DNA of 64,000 nt from the NCBI RefSeq assembly GCF_032062135.1, contig NC_092862.1, positions 61,371,331 to 61,435,330 on the forward strand, written 5' to 3'. The notes beneath the pieces were generated by a model. That model had not been told where the DNA came from and did no database searches. It saw only the letters and a list, made by a program, of their open reading frames with translations. How positions within the stretch are numbered: position 1 is the stretch's first letter; each line of letters opens with the position of its first letter. The position numbers and the translations under genes are program-made. Below are positions 24,501-36,263 of this stretch, piece by piece. Source of the DNA: Pyxicephalus adspersus (lineage: Eukaryota; Chordata; Amphibia; Anura; Pyxicephalidae).

Positions 24501-24746
24501 ACAGATTTATTCTGTACTGGTAACAGACAAAACTGGTATGTACTAATGACCGCTTTAGTTGTTGCTAGCTGACGCAGAGAACTGAAGGAAACTGGTACAA
24601 CCAACATAAGAATGATCATTCACTGCATAAACTCCTACATTCATTCAACCCAAGAGAGTGTGTTCCTATGCTGGGCAGGCATTGTGCAAACACCCCCATA
24701 ATTAAATGAATTAACAATGATCGCCCTATATCTGTGGGTAATAGGT
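21531..24746. other. AT-rich intergenic sequence, no gene seen
   Basis: Overlapping open frames at 21763-21982 on opposite strands have no domain features. A poly-T run is at 22617-22632. Nothing else recognised. Confidence 0.45.
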
Positions 24747-24878
24747 AATAATAATATTATGTGTTTTTATAGCACCAACATAATACACACACTGTACATA
24801 AAATAGGGATTCCACATGATAAGCAGATACAAACAATGGCACAGAATGAGGGCAGGACCCTTACTAAAAGAGCTCACA
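24747..24878 (-). mobile_element. L2-like 3' tail, minus strand, diverged
   Basis: Minus-strand reading: CTGTGAGCTCTTTTAGTAAG, GGTCCTGCCCTCATTC, AATCCCTATTTTATGTACAG, TATTATGTTGGTGCTATAAA, then (ATT)n. Same order as the tail at 58215-58365. Confidence 0.65.
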
Positions 24879-24906
24879 GGAGGCACAAGAAGATTTATAC
24901 CTATAA

Positions 24907-24938
24907 ATAAATATATATATATATATATTTTTTTTTTT
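24907..24938. repeat. (AT)n followed by poly-T
   Basis: About 10 AT units run into a 12-base T tract. Confidence 0.85.
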
Positions 24939-25265
24939 TTAATTCATAATTCTCTCCAGCCCATTTTTGGTGGGCGGGCCACCTGGCTGCCCCGCCCCCT
25001 CCACAAGGCTCTTATCAGCAGCCCTAATCCTCTGCTGATAAGAGCTGATTGCTGATATGAGCCAGGCAGAGGAAGAAGAGCACAGCACAGCTATGATGAG
25101 ATTGGGACAGGCTGTCCCTCCCTTATTCTCTAGCTGTGCTGAGTCTTCTATTAAAAACAAAACAAAAAAAAACATTGTGTAACAATGTACCACCCAAATG
25201 GGTGTGTGTAATGGCGTCATCGGAGCAGTCTGAGAGCTGTATGTAACTGCATGTCATTTTGCAGC

Positions 25266-25695
25266 CTTAAGCTACGTACACACTTCCAATTATTATCTTT
25301 GGAAAACGAACGACGAACGATCCTGCACGATATATACGAACGATCGTATAGCACCGATCCTGCACATAGAGATAACGACACGATCGTTCGTAGATATTGT
25401 ACACACAATAGATACGATCGTTTGAGCGATAGAGGAACTGTGTGCACGACAGGAAAGTGAACGAACGTTCGTTCATTACGCATGCTCTGACCATGGACGA
25501 TCAACGAACGACCGTACACACGAACGATGTTCAACGATCGTCGTCCAATCCGATCCGCCGGTCCGGTCGTTCGTTTCCAACGAGTTTCCTCGTTCGTCGG
25601 CGTCGTTGGTTACTTTTTTACGAACGATTTTTTGCCCAATCGATCGTTCGTCGTTCGATTGGAACGATAAAAATTGGAAGTGTGTACGCACCTTT
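25266..25695. mobile_element. Young CpG-rich DNA element with ACGATCGTTCG subterminal repeats
   Basis: The ends TAAGCTACGTACACACTTCC and GGAAGTGTGTACGCACCTTT are inverted repeats, and similarity continues about 50 bp inward (AACGAACGACGAACGATC against GATCGTTCGTCGTTCGATT). The interior is packed with GAACGATCGT-like words in both orientations, the kind of arrangement hAT-type transposases bind. CpG is almost undecayed, unlike all surrounding DNA, so the copy is probably recent. The open frames on both strands (25217-25799) are Arg/Ser-rich shadows of this palindromic repeat. No transposase is encoded; the superfamily is inferred only. Confidence 0.75.
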
Positions 25696-25727
25696 ACAAC
25701 TCTCTGTGTATAAACCTTTAAACCATA

Positions 25728-26834
25728 TCTCCTAAGCCGTATGTCATAATGACTTGAAAATTTCAGGGTACACAGGGAACACTCATAGTTAGTAACCACA
25801 ATTTCAGCACTCCAGCTTTAAAAATTCCAAGATATGGGGATCAAAATTGTAAAAACTAATTGTGAAAATACAACATTGGGGTTTCTGTTTCAAAAGCAAA
25901 TGCACCTAGGAGTCTTAAATTGAAAATGCATATTGGGGACCCCCGGGGCCAATTACATAAAATGGAGCATTGGGATGGGGCCCCTAAATTATTACCTACC
26001 TGTCACAAAATTTTAACTGTTGTACTATGTTACCCTGTCTGCAGCGGTGTAGTCGTAAAAAAATAAGAGAGGGCATGGTAATAGTGAAGGCTATCAGTGG
26101 CGAGCGCACAGGGAAAGCTTATACAGAGATCCAGAAAAAAGTGAGGGTATGGCCCAGGTGAGGGCCACTACACCCCTGCCTGTCTGCTTCTCTTCTTTGA
26201 ATCCCTGGGCTGTACAAAACCAAAAACGTAGGTGCAGTGGGGGGAAACCTTTGGCTACCTCCCCCACTAAAATGCAATTACTTTGGCAAATGCACTGTCC
26301 TGTTGATGCCATGGTGATGAGAGTTTGGGGGGTGTTAGCGACAAGTGCTCCCCACTTGCACCTATAATTTTGTTTACTTGCACCTCTCTGTTCTAGAGAA
26401 ATAAGGGTTCAAGGTCAGGAAGCAGACAGTTTGATAGGCAGAGTTTTTTTATATTCTAATGATGCCATGCTAATGAAATTATAGTGGGAATTATGCCTCT
26501 CACTTGCACCTACATTTTCAGTTTCCTACACCTCCCCATTCCAGATAAATTAGGGTTCGAAGAACAGAAGCAGAAAGGGTAGCATATTATTATAAATATA
26601 GTTTAGTGTGGTAAACAATTTAGGGGCCCCACTCAAATGTTCCTTGCTATCGAAGTGGCCCCTGGTAGTCCTTAATTTGCATTTTCAGCAACAGCAACCC
26701 AAATATTCAATTTCTTTTAAGTTTTTAAACTGGTGATCGCCATATCTTGAAATTTTTTAAGGAAGTTATTAGTAGCTATGAGGGTCTTCTGTGTACCCTA
26801 AGATTTTCAAGTCATTACAACTAACAATTTAGGA
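25728..26834. mobile_element. 1.1-kb foldback element with ~0.5-kb arms and an internal duplication
   Basis: The left arm holds CTCCTAAGCCGTATGTCATA, ATGACTTGAAAATTTCAG, GGTACACAGGGAACACTC, GAAAATGCATATTGGGGAC and GGGGCCCCTAAATTATT. Each is matched in reverse order and orientation on the right (AATTTAGGGGCCCCAC, TTAATTTGCATTTTC, GAGGGTCTTCTGTGTACC, GATTTTCAAGTCAT, AATTTAGGAG). Pairing reaches towards the centre: CTGTCTGCTTCTCTTC (~26180) against GGAAGCAGACAG (~26420). The right arm carries one extra ~156-bp unit (26305-26460 and 26461-26600, both starting GATGCCATG and containing TAGGGTTCRA). No coding capacity was recognised. Confidence 0.75.
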
Positions 26835-27054
26835 GCTCTGAAAAATTGAACACGGTGAGATGTTAGGCTTCAGAATATGAAAAGCATACTTTACACACAC
26901 ATAGCGCTATCATACTGCGGGTGGATAAATTTTACATTCAGTTTTTTTTTACCCATAAAATATTGGCAGTGATAAGGGGGGGGGGGGTCACTAGCTGTCC
27001 TGCTTCCATCTTGCTATCACATGCATTATGCTCCTAAAGCAACACCACATTTTA

Positions 27055-27410
27055 ACATTATATAAAGGGTGTGTTTTGTTTTTTTTTTCTTAATTTTTGG
27101 GGGAAGACCCCACCTCTTCAGTCTTTACTGCCATGGTGGTAAAGGCTGAAGGGTAAATCTGCAGCCTCCTGGGGTATTTGGGTCACATATTTCAGGTGGC
27201 TGTGGGCTGCTCCTTTTGCGCATGCCCGACATCGGGAATGTATCATCATGGGCTTTCCTATAATGTAAAAAAAGTGTTCAATCTCACGCATGCTTAATGA
27301 GCTCAGCATTTGATGGAACGGTGAGCATCACAAAAGAGAGGGAGGCTGGGCAAGCGTGGGACTGGCTGGGATCAGCTCGTGGACAGATCAAGTGAGAATT
27401 TTTTTTCACA
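27055..27410. mobile_element. Diverged TTAA-type (Kolobok/T2-like) element, family D1
   Basis: TCCTGGGGTATTTGGGTCAC, GGCTGTGGGCTGCTCC and TTTGCGCATGCCCGACATC line up in order with CTCCTGGGATACCTACGTCA, CTCTTGGCTGCTCCC and TCTGCGCATGCCCAAGAT of the copy at 53482. The termini are not clear. Small open frames here are repeat-derived. Confidence 0.55.
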
Positions 27411-27454
27411 AAAGTTTTGCGTTATCTAGACATAGCACTAGGAAGCGACATCCA

Positions 27455-27673
27455 AAGTTAGGCTGAATTCACACTGGTAGTAAGGTTACATTTGCTGTGT
27501 TTACCCCTCACTTTCTTCTCGCCAGGTACTACTGATGCTTAAAAAACTGCTAGGCCTGAAAAAGCCCAGCACTTATGGCTGTTACCAATCCCAGGTGTCT
27601 AGCAGTTGCCAAGCAGTCACTCAGGAGGGGTAAATGGCCCAGTTTTTTTTACTGCTAATGTGAAGCCTAACTT
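27455..27673. mobile_element. MITE with AAGTTAGGCT termini
   Basis: AAGTTAGGCTGAATTCACAC plus TGGTAGTAA at the left is mirrored by TTACTGCTAATGTG plus AAGCCTAACTT at the right. The interior (219 bp in all) is non-coding. The TTCACACTRG-type subterminal sequence resembles hAT-like MITEs of frogs as I remember them; no flanking duplication is clear. A weaker relative may be at 38652. Confidence 0.7.
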
Positions 27674-29819
27674 GTTACACCACATGGATCACACTGTTAC
27701 ATTACTACAAGGGATTACACTAATAAAACATGGAACACTAGACAATTAAAATACACAGCACTGAACAGCTTGGGCATAATGCAAAAAATGGAAAGATTGG
27801 ACACTTTACAAAGCCAGGCATTAGTAGGTTGGAACCTATGGCATAAATACCTGGGAGCACTAAATTTTCTGTGCCCACTTTTTTACCAACCGGCTACAGC
27901 TTCCTCCACCCAGCTGAAAAGATTTTTTTGGGAGAACAGTGTAATTGACTCAATCACTACACAATATTTCCATATCATACCTGCCAACCACTCTGGTTTT
28001 TATAAGACTTATCCTACCTATTGTACATAGACTCTGCGTAAGTGTAATTATTTAAACTACATCCAGAATTCAGGCCTATTTGGCCACAGTCACTTTTCAC
28101 TATAGCAATTTCATTATCCTTTCTTGCTCCCGTTCTTTACAAAAGTCTAATGTAAGTATGTATGCTATGTGCAGTGCTGTATGTAAGCATGTGTGATGTT
28201 TCCATTTGCCTGGAATTATATGTGTTACTCTACAATTGGAAGTAAACCTTTGAAGTTTTTTTTTAATTTAATAATCAGTAGAGTGATGAATAATTTAGCA
28301 TTGATGCTCTATAGAATAGTGTAAAACCCACAATTGAAACAGTTGATACAAAAGTAAATAAATAAAACATAAAGATGATCTATTACATGACAGAGTGTTT
28401 TCCCCATATGTTCATGTATATGTATGCAGTGTAAAACAGATTGGACCCTTGTCCACTTTTTCTTGCTGAGTATGTCTCTGAGAATTGTTTACAATAATTG
28501 ACAGAACAAGAAAAAAGAAAAAACCTTATCTAATAAAACTTGATATTCTAACACTTCCCCACTGTATTCAAAACTATAAAAGATTTTGAGCTGAAGTAGT
28601 TTTAGAAGTTAGTAGAACTTTTAGTAGGTTTTAAAAGATTATAGTACTCTTTTTTGCATAGTTGGGTTTAAATATGGATCATTTCTGGCTAATTTCTGAT
28701 GTAAAAAGAACAGTAGAGGAGTGACTAACATTTTCATCTTAATGCATTTTTATGCTAATATGTGTTAAAATTGCAGGACTGTATTAAAATAAATTGCATC
28801 TTATATCCCTCAATATTACCAGCTCACCTTTCATTGTATGCATCATGGAGGTTTACTTCTAAACACTTCCCAAGATGCCATTAGCAAAGCATTTCAACTG
28901 AAACTGTATTAAAACCAGTAATAGTGCTACCTAGCTTCATACACTAGACTATATCACACACCACTTATTCCCCACTATCCATGCCACACTTGGGTAAAAA
29001 AGGAGCATATTGGCAAGATATTTTATTTAACCAATCTTTACATTTTTTGACAGATTACTAATCTGTAACAAAGAAAAAATACTTTGTATATATTTGATGC
29101 AAATTTCTATGAAACTCTTCTTGGGCTAACTGCCACCCTGGCATTATTCAGCTGTTCAGGAAGAAATCTTTTGAGACCATATACTACTATTTTCCTGTAT
29201 TGTGCAAAGTCCAAGTCAGCTTAAAAGAGGGATGTGCTAGTAAGAACTATATTGCAACTGGGGAAGTCTTAAATTAGCATAGCAAAGGGTTTTGAGACTT
29301 GCAAAAACGCAGCACCAGCTGTGAGCCTAATAGCATCCTAATTTACATTGCTACAAGTATTAACAGGCATCTGTATTAAATTACAGAATCTTCGATAAAC
29401 ATATAAAAAATATAGTAATTGTTATCAGTTCCAAAAAGGTTTTTGATTTTTTGTAGCTATTAAAACACTTGGTTAAAATATTTTTGTAAGATATTGAATA
29501 AGCTAATTGCAGGAAGTGTCATTCAGCAGCCCAGGGCCATCCATTACTGTCATCAATATCGGGTGCACCATAAACTTGTCTGGTCCTTTGATGTACGACT
29601 TGGTTTCAATTTCATTGTGTTTGTCGTCAAGTGTTAGAATTTCACATGTGACTTTACACAAGATGATATTTCAGAGTAATTTATCCTAAATCTATCATCC
29701 TATGTTCGATATTAAGAATGCCTATGAACCCCTCAAACGCCCCTTCTTGCAGTCACAAAAAAGTATGGTATACCATATTACCTGTTTCTTTTTTATCCAT
29801 TTTTATCCATTGACACAGT
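27674..29819. other. AT-rich intergenic sequence, no gene seen
   Basis: The plus-strand open frame 27770-28030 (86 codons) has no family resemblance. No repeat recognised. Confidence 0.45.
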
Positions 29820-30101
29820 GGGGTTGATTCACTAAAGGAATATAGAATTTTCACTTAACAAAGTGAATTATCTTCTTGCAAGGGATACATCACTTAATGA
29901 ATATGGTTAGTTTTCACTTTGAAAAAGATTACCCAATCACATGAAATTAAAAAAAATAGGATTTTTGGTTGATTGGATGGTTGAGTTCTCCCTCATTTAC
30001 TAAGCAAAGTTTAGCCTAATTTACAGAGTGAAGAATCCCTTGGAAGCAGATAATTCACTTTGCAAAGTTAGGCACCTATATTCATTTAGTAATTAAACTC
30101 C
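29820..30101. mobile_element. MITE family B (GGGGTTGATTCACTAAAGG termini)
   Basis: The left GGGGTTGATTCACTAAAGG is mirrored by TTCATTTAGTAATTAAACTCC at the right. CACTTAACAAAGTGAATTAT near the left faces ATAATTCACTTTGCAAAGTT near the right. AGTG occurs directly on both outer sides (29816-29819 approximately, and 30102-30105), a possible target duplication. A relative lies at 36048. Confidence 0.7.
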
Positions 30102-33100
30102 AGTGAATCTGGACTATTCTTTGTATTCCTATGTTCACTTGAATACCAGTGCAGTAGGCTTATATTGTTAAAAAAATATAATAAATTAAATTCTGCATAT
30201 ATACTATACTTCAGTTTCTCCTAAAAACTCCATTTGAACATTGTGCAGGCTCCATGCAATAATTATAGCTATTTAAAAATAAGGCACCCTTGTCTATTCT
30301 TTGAGATGGTATTCTTGAATTAAGAAAACGCTCTCAAGTTGAAATTAGTTACACATTTTTGTGGTTTAAACATAAACCATAGCTTAATTTAGCACAGTTG
30401 GTTGTTGATGGGGAGTTGTATTTCAGGTCTGATAGCTAATTTATTACACAAGTGCACATTCAGATTCCAGTTGTCTCGTAACTAGGTTGGGGATTATACA
30501 TTCAATTATTATATGGTTGCATTTCACAACATGTATGTATAGCCACTTGTTTTCTATATATATAGCATTTTCTAGTCTATTTTAAGAAGCTCCCAACAGT
30601 AATTGGGCATGCATGGATTCTGTACAGTATTACTCCACAGTCTTACCTTTCCATCTACAGTTGCTCTAAGCAGCTTAACGTCTTCAAAGCCAGACATTAG
30701 AATATATATGCACTTCATTACCAGGAATTTACTGATTGTCCGCACATACTGTGGGAATCACTGCCTAATTGCCTGTTAGTTTACAGAATTTCCTGCCACT
30801 TTGAATGCACTCCCTTCCTTAGCACTGAATCCATGTTACTGAATTTCTGTTCAATATTTCATCATTAAAGGTGGGTGCATGTGCAGGATGTGTAAGTACC
30901 TGAATTGGTATCAGCCTTTTGCAATCCCTGTTCAGAAAAGCTGAGATTGCAGAGGGAGAAGCAGCCAGGTAGCCAGTCAGCTGCATGTCAATGGCCATGT
31001 GCTAACAAGGAGTATGTTATTGGGAGAAGAGAGCAGAGTGACAGAGAGATAAGCACTGCTCCAACTTCACTGACCAATGAAAGCCTGAGGACATGGACAA
31101 GTTGTTCTCCCTGCAATGTAATATGTAAATTATAAAGCTGGATGTACAGAATTCCATATACATTATATATGAAAGTAAGGTCAGTAAGAATGTAAAGCTA
31201 TCGGTCTTTGAAGCTAAAGCATAAACAAATGCAAATCCAACAAGAATAGCTTAAAGAAGATAAATGGTAGGTTATAGACTGGCCTAGTCAAAGCCTTGAC
31301 TTGAATTCTATTGTTTTTAATAATAGTAGTTTAGTTAATATTAGGAAAACTCAGAATAATGTCAGACATTGGCTGTAAAATACCTATGGGCAGTTGTTTT
31401 TGCTAAAGGAGATATATCAGCTTATAGAACCTGGGGTGTACTTACTTTATCCGCAGTACATCATTACATCTATTGACATTTTAGGTGTTGTAAAAAATGA
31501 TTGACAATACACATTTCTGTATATATTATTATTATTATTCATGTATATCATCCTTTATCTGTAGGCACGGTATATGTACTAAATGTTACACTGTATTGCA
31601 TATTGGAATATTAAAGTGTTCAGCACATCTTTGCACTTTTACCTGGTCACGTGTATAATGAAATAAAGGTAGGGGACACAATTTTTATACTGTTATTATT
31701 CATGATTCAATTAGTATTTATAAATGTTCCATCACAGAACCTTCCATTGTGTCAGTCATACCTTCTTCAGTAGGTTTGCACGATAGGTTTCTTGAATAAT
31801 AACACAGAATTCCATTCTGCCACACATTTTACATCTTTTGTATTTTGAATGTTACAGTTGTATTCACAGACATTTAGTTTTTGTAATGAGTAGAGATAAG
31901 CAATTTAATCTCAGGGTATCAGAAAGTTCATGCACTGTTGCAGACCTTAACTCAACTTGACTAATACTACAACAAAACCTTAAGCCTTTTTTTAAAGGAA
32001 ATATTATTTTGTGCATGGATGATGAGCAAGTGAAAAGAAGTGTTTTGGCTAAAAGATAATGTAAAGCATTTGACGCCAAAATATTTCAGCATTGTCAGAA
32101 AATGCTGAATTGAATTCAACTTGAGTCAAAGCCAGTCTTTTGGTGCTCAGCAGTCATTCCGAGAACATGCCAAGACTGAACTGTACTTTTTTTTTTAAAA
32201 ATGACTTTGTTTAGCCAACCTATATAGCAAATGCAGTGCAAATAATATAAATTATTCAACTTTCAATATTTCTGTATGACTGTAACTGTATGCTCAAACC
32301 ACAACATTACTGACAGCCAATGATCTTTGCATTTAAAAAAAACGGAAAACATCATACAGAAATCTTTACGCATGCTTAAAATTTTTTGTATCCAATGCTC
32401 TGTCATACACATGTGCACTTTGTTGAGTCTTATGCAGTGTGAGATTTAGATCTTAATCAAGAATTGTGATAGACTCTAAGTGCTAACTTTAATTTAGGCT
32501 GTTTAACAAAGGTATTACCCTTGTAGGCTTATTTTTCAGCACAGATAGAAAGAAAATATTTAGCCTCCTGGCTATTAGTCATCCAGCTTGGGCCATGTAG
32601 GTTTCGTGCCTATTCACACACGCATCTCTGTCTTAAGACAAAATCACACTATCATTAACATCAGATGTCAGTGTGGTCAAAGTGCTTGTGTATAGGACCA
32701 GACAGGCCCGCACCGACATATGTCCACACGGCCACACTTCCTCTGCACCATACGAGGCTTGGTTAATAATGGAATTTCGGCTGTTGTTTAAGAAAGCAAA
32801 AGATCAATCTGAAATCTTTCACATTTTTCTGGAAGTTATTGGGTATTCTACATTAATCCCATTTTTACAACATTCACTTACATTCGTAAAAATTGCCATT
32901 TAGAGTGATGATTTAGGTGAAAAGCCTGAACTCCAGAACTTTAGTACATCAATCCTAATGTCTCAATAAAAGAAATCACTGACTGATTGGAGACTATTCA
33001 CACAAATGTCTCCAAACACACTCTTCAGGATCCTTTTACTGCTGAAACAGACTTTGACTATGTACTTTTTTACACACCATACACATGTCTTAGCAGATTG

Positions 33101-34519
33101 GTGAACCACTAGGACATATCGTGTAAGTATGACAATTGAATTTTGCAGTAAATTTATTGTATATATAGTCTAAATTTGTGTAAGGAATGGTTGAATTGTA
33201 ATTTTTTAATGTCTAAGTGGGGATTAACCTTACTTTGGAGAGATTTCCTTTCACTTCCTGTTTTGTCTACACATATAGGAAAAATAACAGATGTTTATAC
33301 TATTCCCTCCTTTATTTAAAACAATGAAATCACTTTGTTCTTAGGTTTGCCTTATTGATAAGATTATGCTGGAAAACGCCTGCATTAAAAAATCTCAACC
33401 ATGGTAAAATAACGGTCATATCACTGGAAAATTTACAAAACACAGAATATAATACAAAACAAAATGTAGTATGTAAAAAAATAAAAAGAAATGTGCCTTG
33501 AAGCAAAATTCTTTATTTAATACTACAAAGTAAACAACTCTTCTGCAAGCTTTTGTTTCCGTGCAGACTATTGGTAGAAGTTTCAGTGTCTTGTTTCCTG
33601 TTATTTTAGACTTCTACATAAAGGTTGCTTAAACTCATATATTTAATAAATGCCCACACAAGAAGAATAATAGATGATATGGGTAAAAGGTAAACTCCTA
33701 AAAATGTAGGATGCAATGTTTTTACAGCAGAAAACCTTTAGCCTCCTAATCACATTAGAGTTCAAATACACATAAGCCATAATAGAATCCAAAACCATAA
33801 CTTTTTTTTAAAAACAGCAATAACAGAGTAAAAATGACTTACCATCAGCAGACCCTACACTTGATTTAACCCATACGTGAAGGAATGTTTAATATTTGAA
33901 ATAAGTATCTACAAGTTGTTGCACTTGTGTTTTGCATGGAAGTGTTTCAGTTACTACAAGATTGAGGTGGGGGGGAGGTTGTCTTCTTACTAAAAACCAC
34001 AAGCTGATTTCCTGTGCAGCTGAAAACTCACACGCTGATGTGTGTATTTGGATAATACGCCATGTCATTCAGAAAGCCAGGGTATTTTTTTGATGATGGT
34101 CATTTTTTTTAGTTCAGTCCAGGAAGGAATGAATAATACACCTGCTGATAAGTGTTTGGATGGTACAGGGCAATGTAAGACCCTAATTATGATTAGGTGA
34201 TATCTTCAGCAGGAAGTTACTCTGAAGTACTGCTAAGATAACTAAAGTTCTACTAAAGCCAAAAAGCCAAACCTTATATTTCAATATTTCAAAGCAATCA
34301 TGTTGATTAGTGTAAATTACTTTTACATTTTTGTCAATTTTTTATTTAAAATTAAAAATTACATTTTCATGCCTTACTCCTATTCATTTTAGAAGTCCTA
34401 ATAATGACATGTGGTTTATACTGTATTGCTTGGAAATATAGTCTGACATCCAATGTTTTTCCAACTTTGGCTTTCATATGGTAATACATAACTGCCCCCT
34501 CTACTGGGTAAATTCTTAG
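30102..34519. other. AT-rich intergenic sequence, no gene seen
   Basis: Small open frames (30905-31135, 31864-32079, 32673-32903) lack any domain, and their flanks do not look like exons with conserved splice context. I cannot exclude conserved non-coding elements, which need cross-species alignment. Confidence 0.45.
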
Positions 34520-34767
34520 ATAAAAGGAAATGCTTTAATAAACAAGAATTTTTTTTTCATCCCACGTCACCCGATCTCGCGCCTGGGTCGTGTGGTGTAG
34601 GGTAAAGAACTCAGAAAATGGCGGTGCCTGGAGCGCTAGCTCTGGGACAGATGCCGACATGACGCGGGACCTGATGTCAGACGCCCCCGGAGTGATCGGA
34701 CTGCACTGTGGGATTTAGGGTAAGTATGTTTTTATTTATTATTTTTTTGGAGTATAGTTCCTCTTTA
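34520..34767. mobile_element. TTAA-type (Kolobok/T2-like) element, right part
   Basis: Contains CGTCACCCGATCTCGCGCC, AAAATGGCGGTGCCTGGAGC, GCGGGACCTGATGTCAG and ends GTATAGTTCCTCTTTAG. This parallels the right part of 44097-44730 (CGTCACCCGATCTCACAG, ACGGGACCGGATCG, GTTTAGTTCTGCTTTAA). The left terminus is lost or too diverged. CpG-rich compared with flanks. Confidence 0.65.
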
Positions 34768-34897
34768 GTTAAAACTGTGGTGAATAAAATAAGAACCAAA
34801 TTGGAAATGTTACATTCAACTAATTAGGTTTAACAAGAATTATAAATGGACAATTAGACTCCATGATTCTTCCTTGCTATTTTGGATTGTTGACTTT

Positions 34898-35104
34898 GAG
34901 CCTGATTTTAAAAAGCTCTCCAAGGCTGAAGAGAATACACTTTCATCACTGAAGGTGGGTGATCCAACAAACCTGGAATGGATCTGGACCAGGGTTGAAA
35001 GCATTTGCTAACAAGAAATCCAATCTAGGTTTGCTGGATCACCCAGCTTCACTGATGAAAGTGTATTCTTTCCAGCCTTGGGGAGCTTTAATAAATCAGG
35101 CCCA
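34898..35104. mobile_element. Family A palindromic MITE, near full length
   Basis: GAGCCTGATTTTAAAAAGCTC at the left, GGGTGATCCAACAAACCTGG, then the inverted GGTTTGCTGGATCACCCAG and GAGCTTTAATAAATCAGGCCC. Close to the copies at 796 and 45088. Confidence 0.85.
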
Positions 35105-36047
35105 ATGGTTTTTAAGTCCTAGGGCTGCAGTATGAATGACTGACTGGCCATCAGGCGTTGCATGGGTTTGCTTGATCCCAAGTCAAGTGTAAACCTAGAA
35201 AATAACCCGTAATAATGCATGAAACGGATGTTGAGCTTTAATTGGAAAATAATTCTGGAAAATACTGTTGTTATGGTAATGGTATGATGTTACATTTTCT
35301 TATCTGGTCCCATTAGATGGAAAGGGTCAATATGTTTTGGATTTTTAAATGTTACATTTATCTAGCTATGCAGACATTTACTTTCTGTGCACGTTTAATA
35401 CTGTCATTCCACATAGCTATTTTTTTGCAAAAGCAGCAGTCTCCAGAGTTTATCTATGATTTTGACTCCAGGTCAGCCACTTCCCATAATAAAATGAGGG
35501 AATCTGCTCTTGCCTCTGGATTCTTTCTAAGTGTATCTAATCTTAGGAATGGGCACAACTGTGTGTACACCTGTATGACTTTTGTAATGTAAACAATTTT
35601 TTGATCGTTTTGTAACATTCATTAAAAAATATCAAAAGTAAAAACTTGCTCAGTTTGTTTACACTGTAGAAATACTTTTTTTCCATAGTTTTCATCAAAT
35701 TATGGTGATGTAATTATGGAAAGATCAGTGTTGTACTAATTGGATAACCGCCACATTTAATGTGTAATTTGTACACATGCCTGGATTGAGCTGTCATATG
35801 AAGTCATTCATCACTAGAAAAAGCCAAATAAGGTGTTGGTAATCATTAGTGCTTTTTACTTTGGAAAGGTCTTGTGTTTAGAATTTTGCTTTGCTTTGGA
35901 TATAGCAGTCTCTACAATCTTTCATATCAGTACTGATGCCACATCCCAGTTGTTACACTTTAGAATTTTGCTGTTATTCATTATGAACTTGGGAGCATAT
36001 AAATAAAATGCATGTTTCTTTAAAAAATACACATGTTTTAGGAGCAA
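35105..36047. other. Intergenic, no gene seen
   Basis: The plus-strand open frame 35317-35592 (91 codons) has no recognised domain. Confidence 0.45.
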
Positions 36048-36263
36048 TAAAGTTTATTCACTGAAAGGATTTAGGCTGTTCACCTAGTGAAGTCAATTAT
36101 CACACTAATAAATGTGGCTAACATTCACTTTTTCGAAGAATATCTGATCACATGCAAAGAAAATCACCAGCTTCACGGCATTCACTAAGTGAAAATTGTA
36201 TTAGTAAAGTGATATTTCACTGTTCAATGTGAACAGTCTAAAACATTTAGTAAATCTACCCCT
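36048..36263. mobile_element. MITE family B, second copy
   Basis: TTTATTCACTGAAAGGATTT and GGCTGTTCACCTAGTGAAG at the left are mirrored by AATGTGAACAGTCTAAAAC and TTTAGTAAATCTACCCCT at the right. The family matches 29820-30101 in its termini and CACTTAGTGAA-like inner words. Confidence 0.7.

Noticed and set aside
25217..25799. Several 69-107-codon frames on both strands
   Set aside because: Arg/Ser-rich shadows of the ACGATCGTTCG-repeat element; both strands are open because the DNA is palindromic and CpG-rich.
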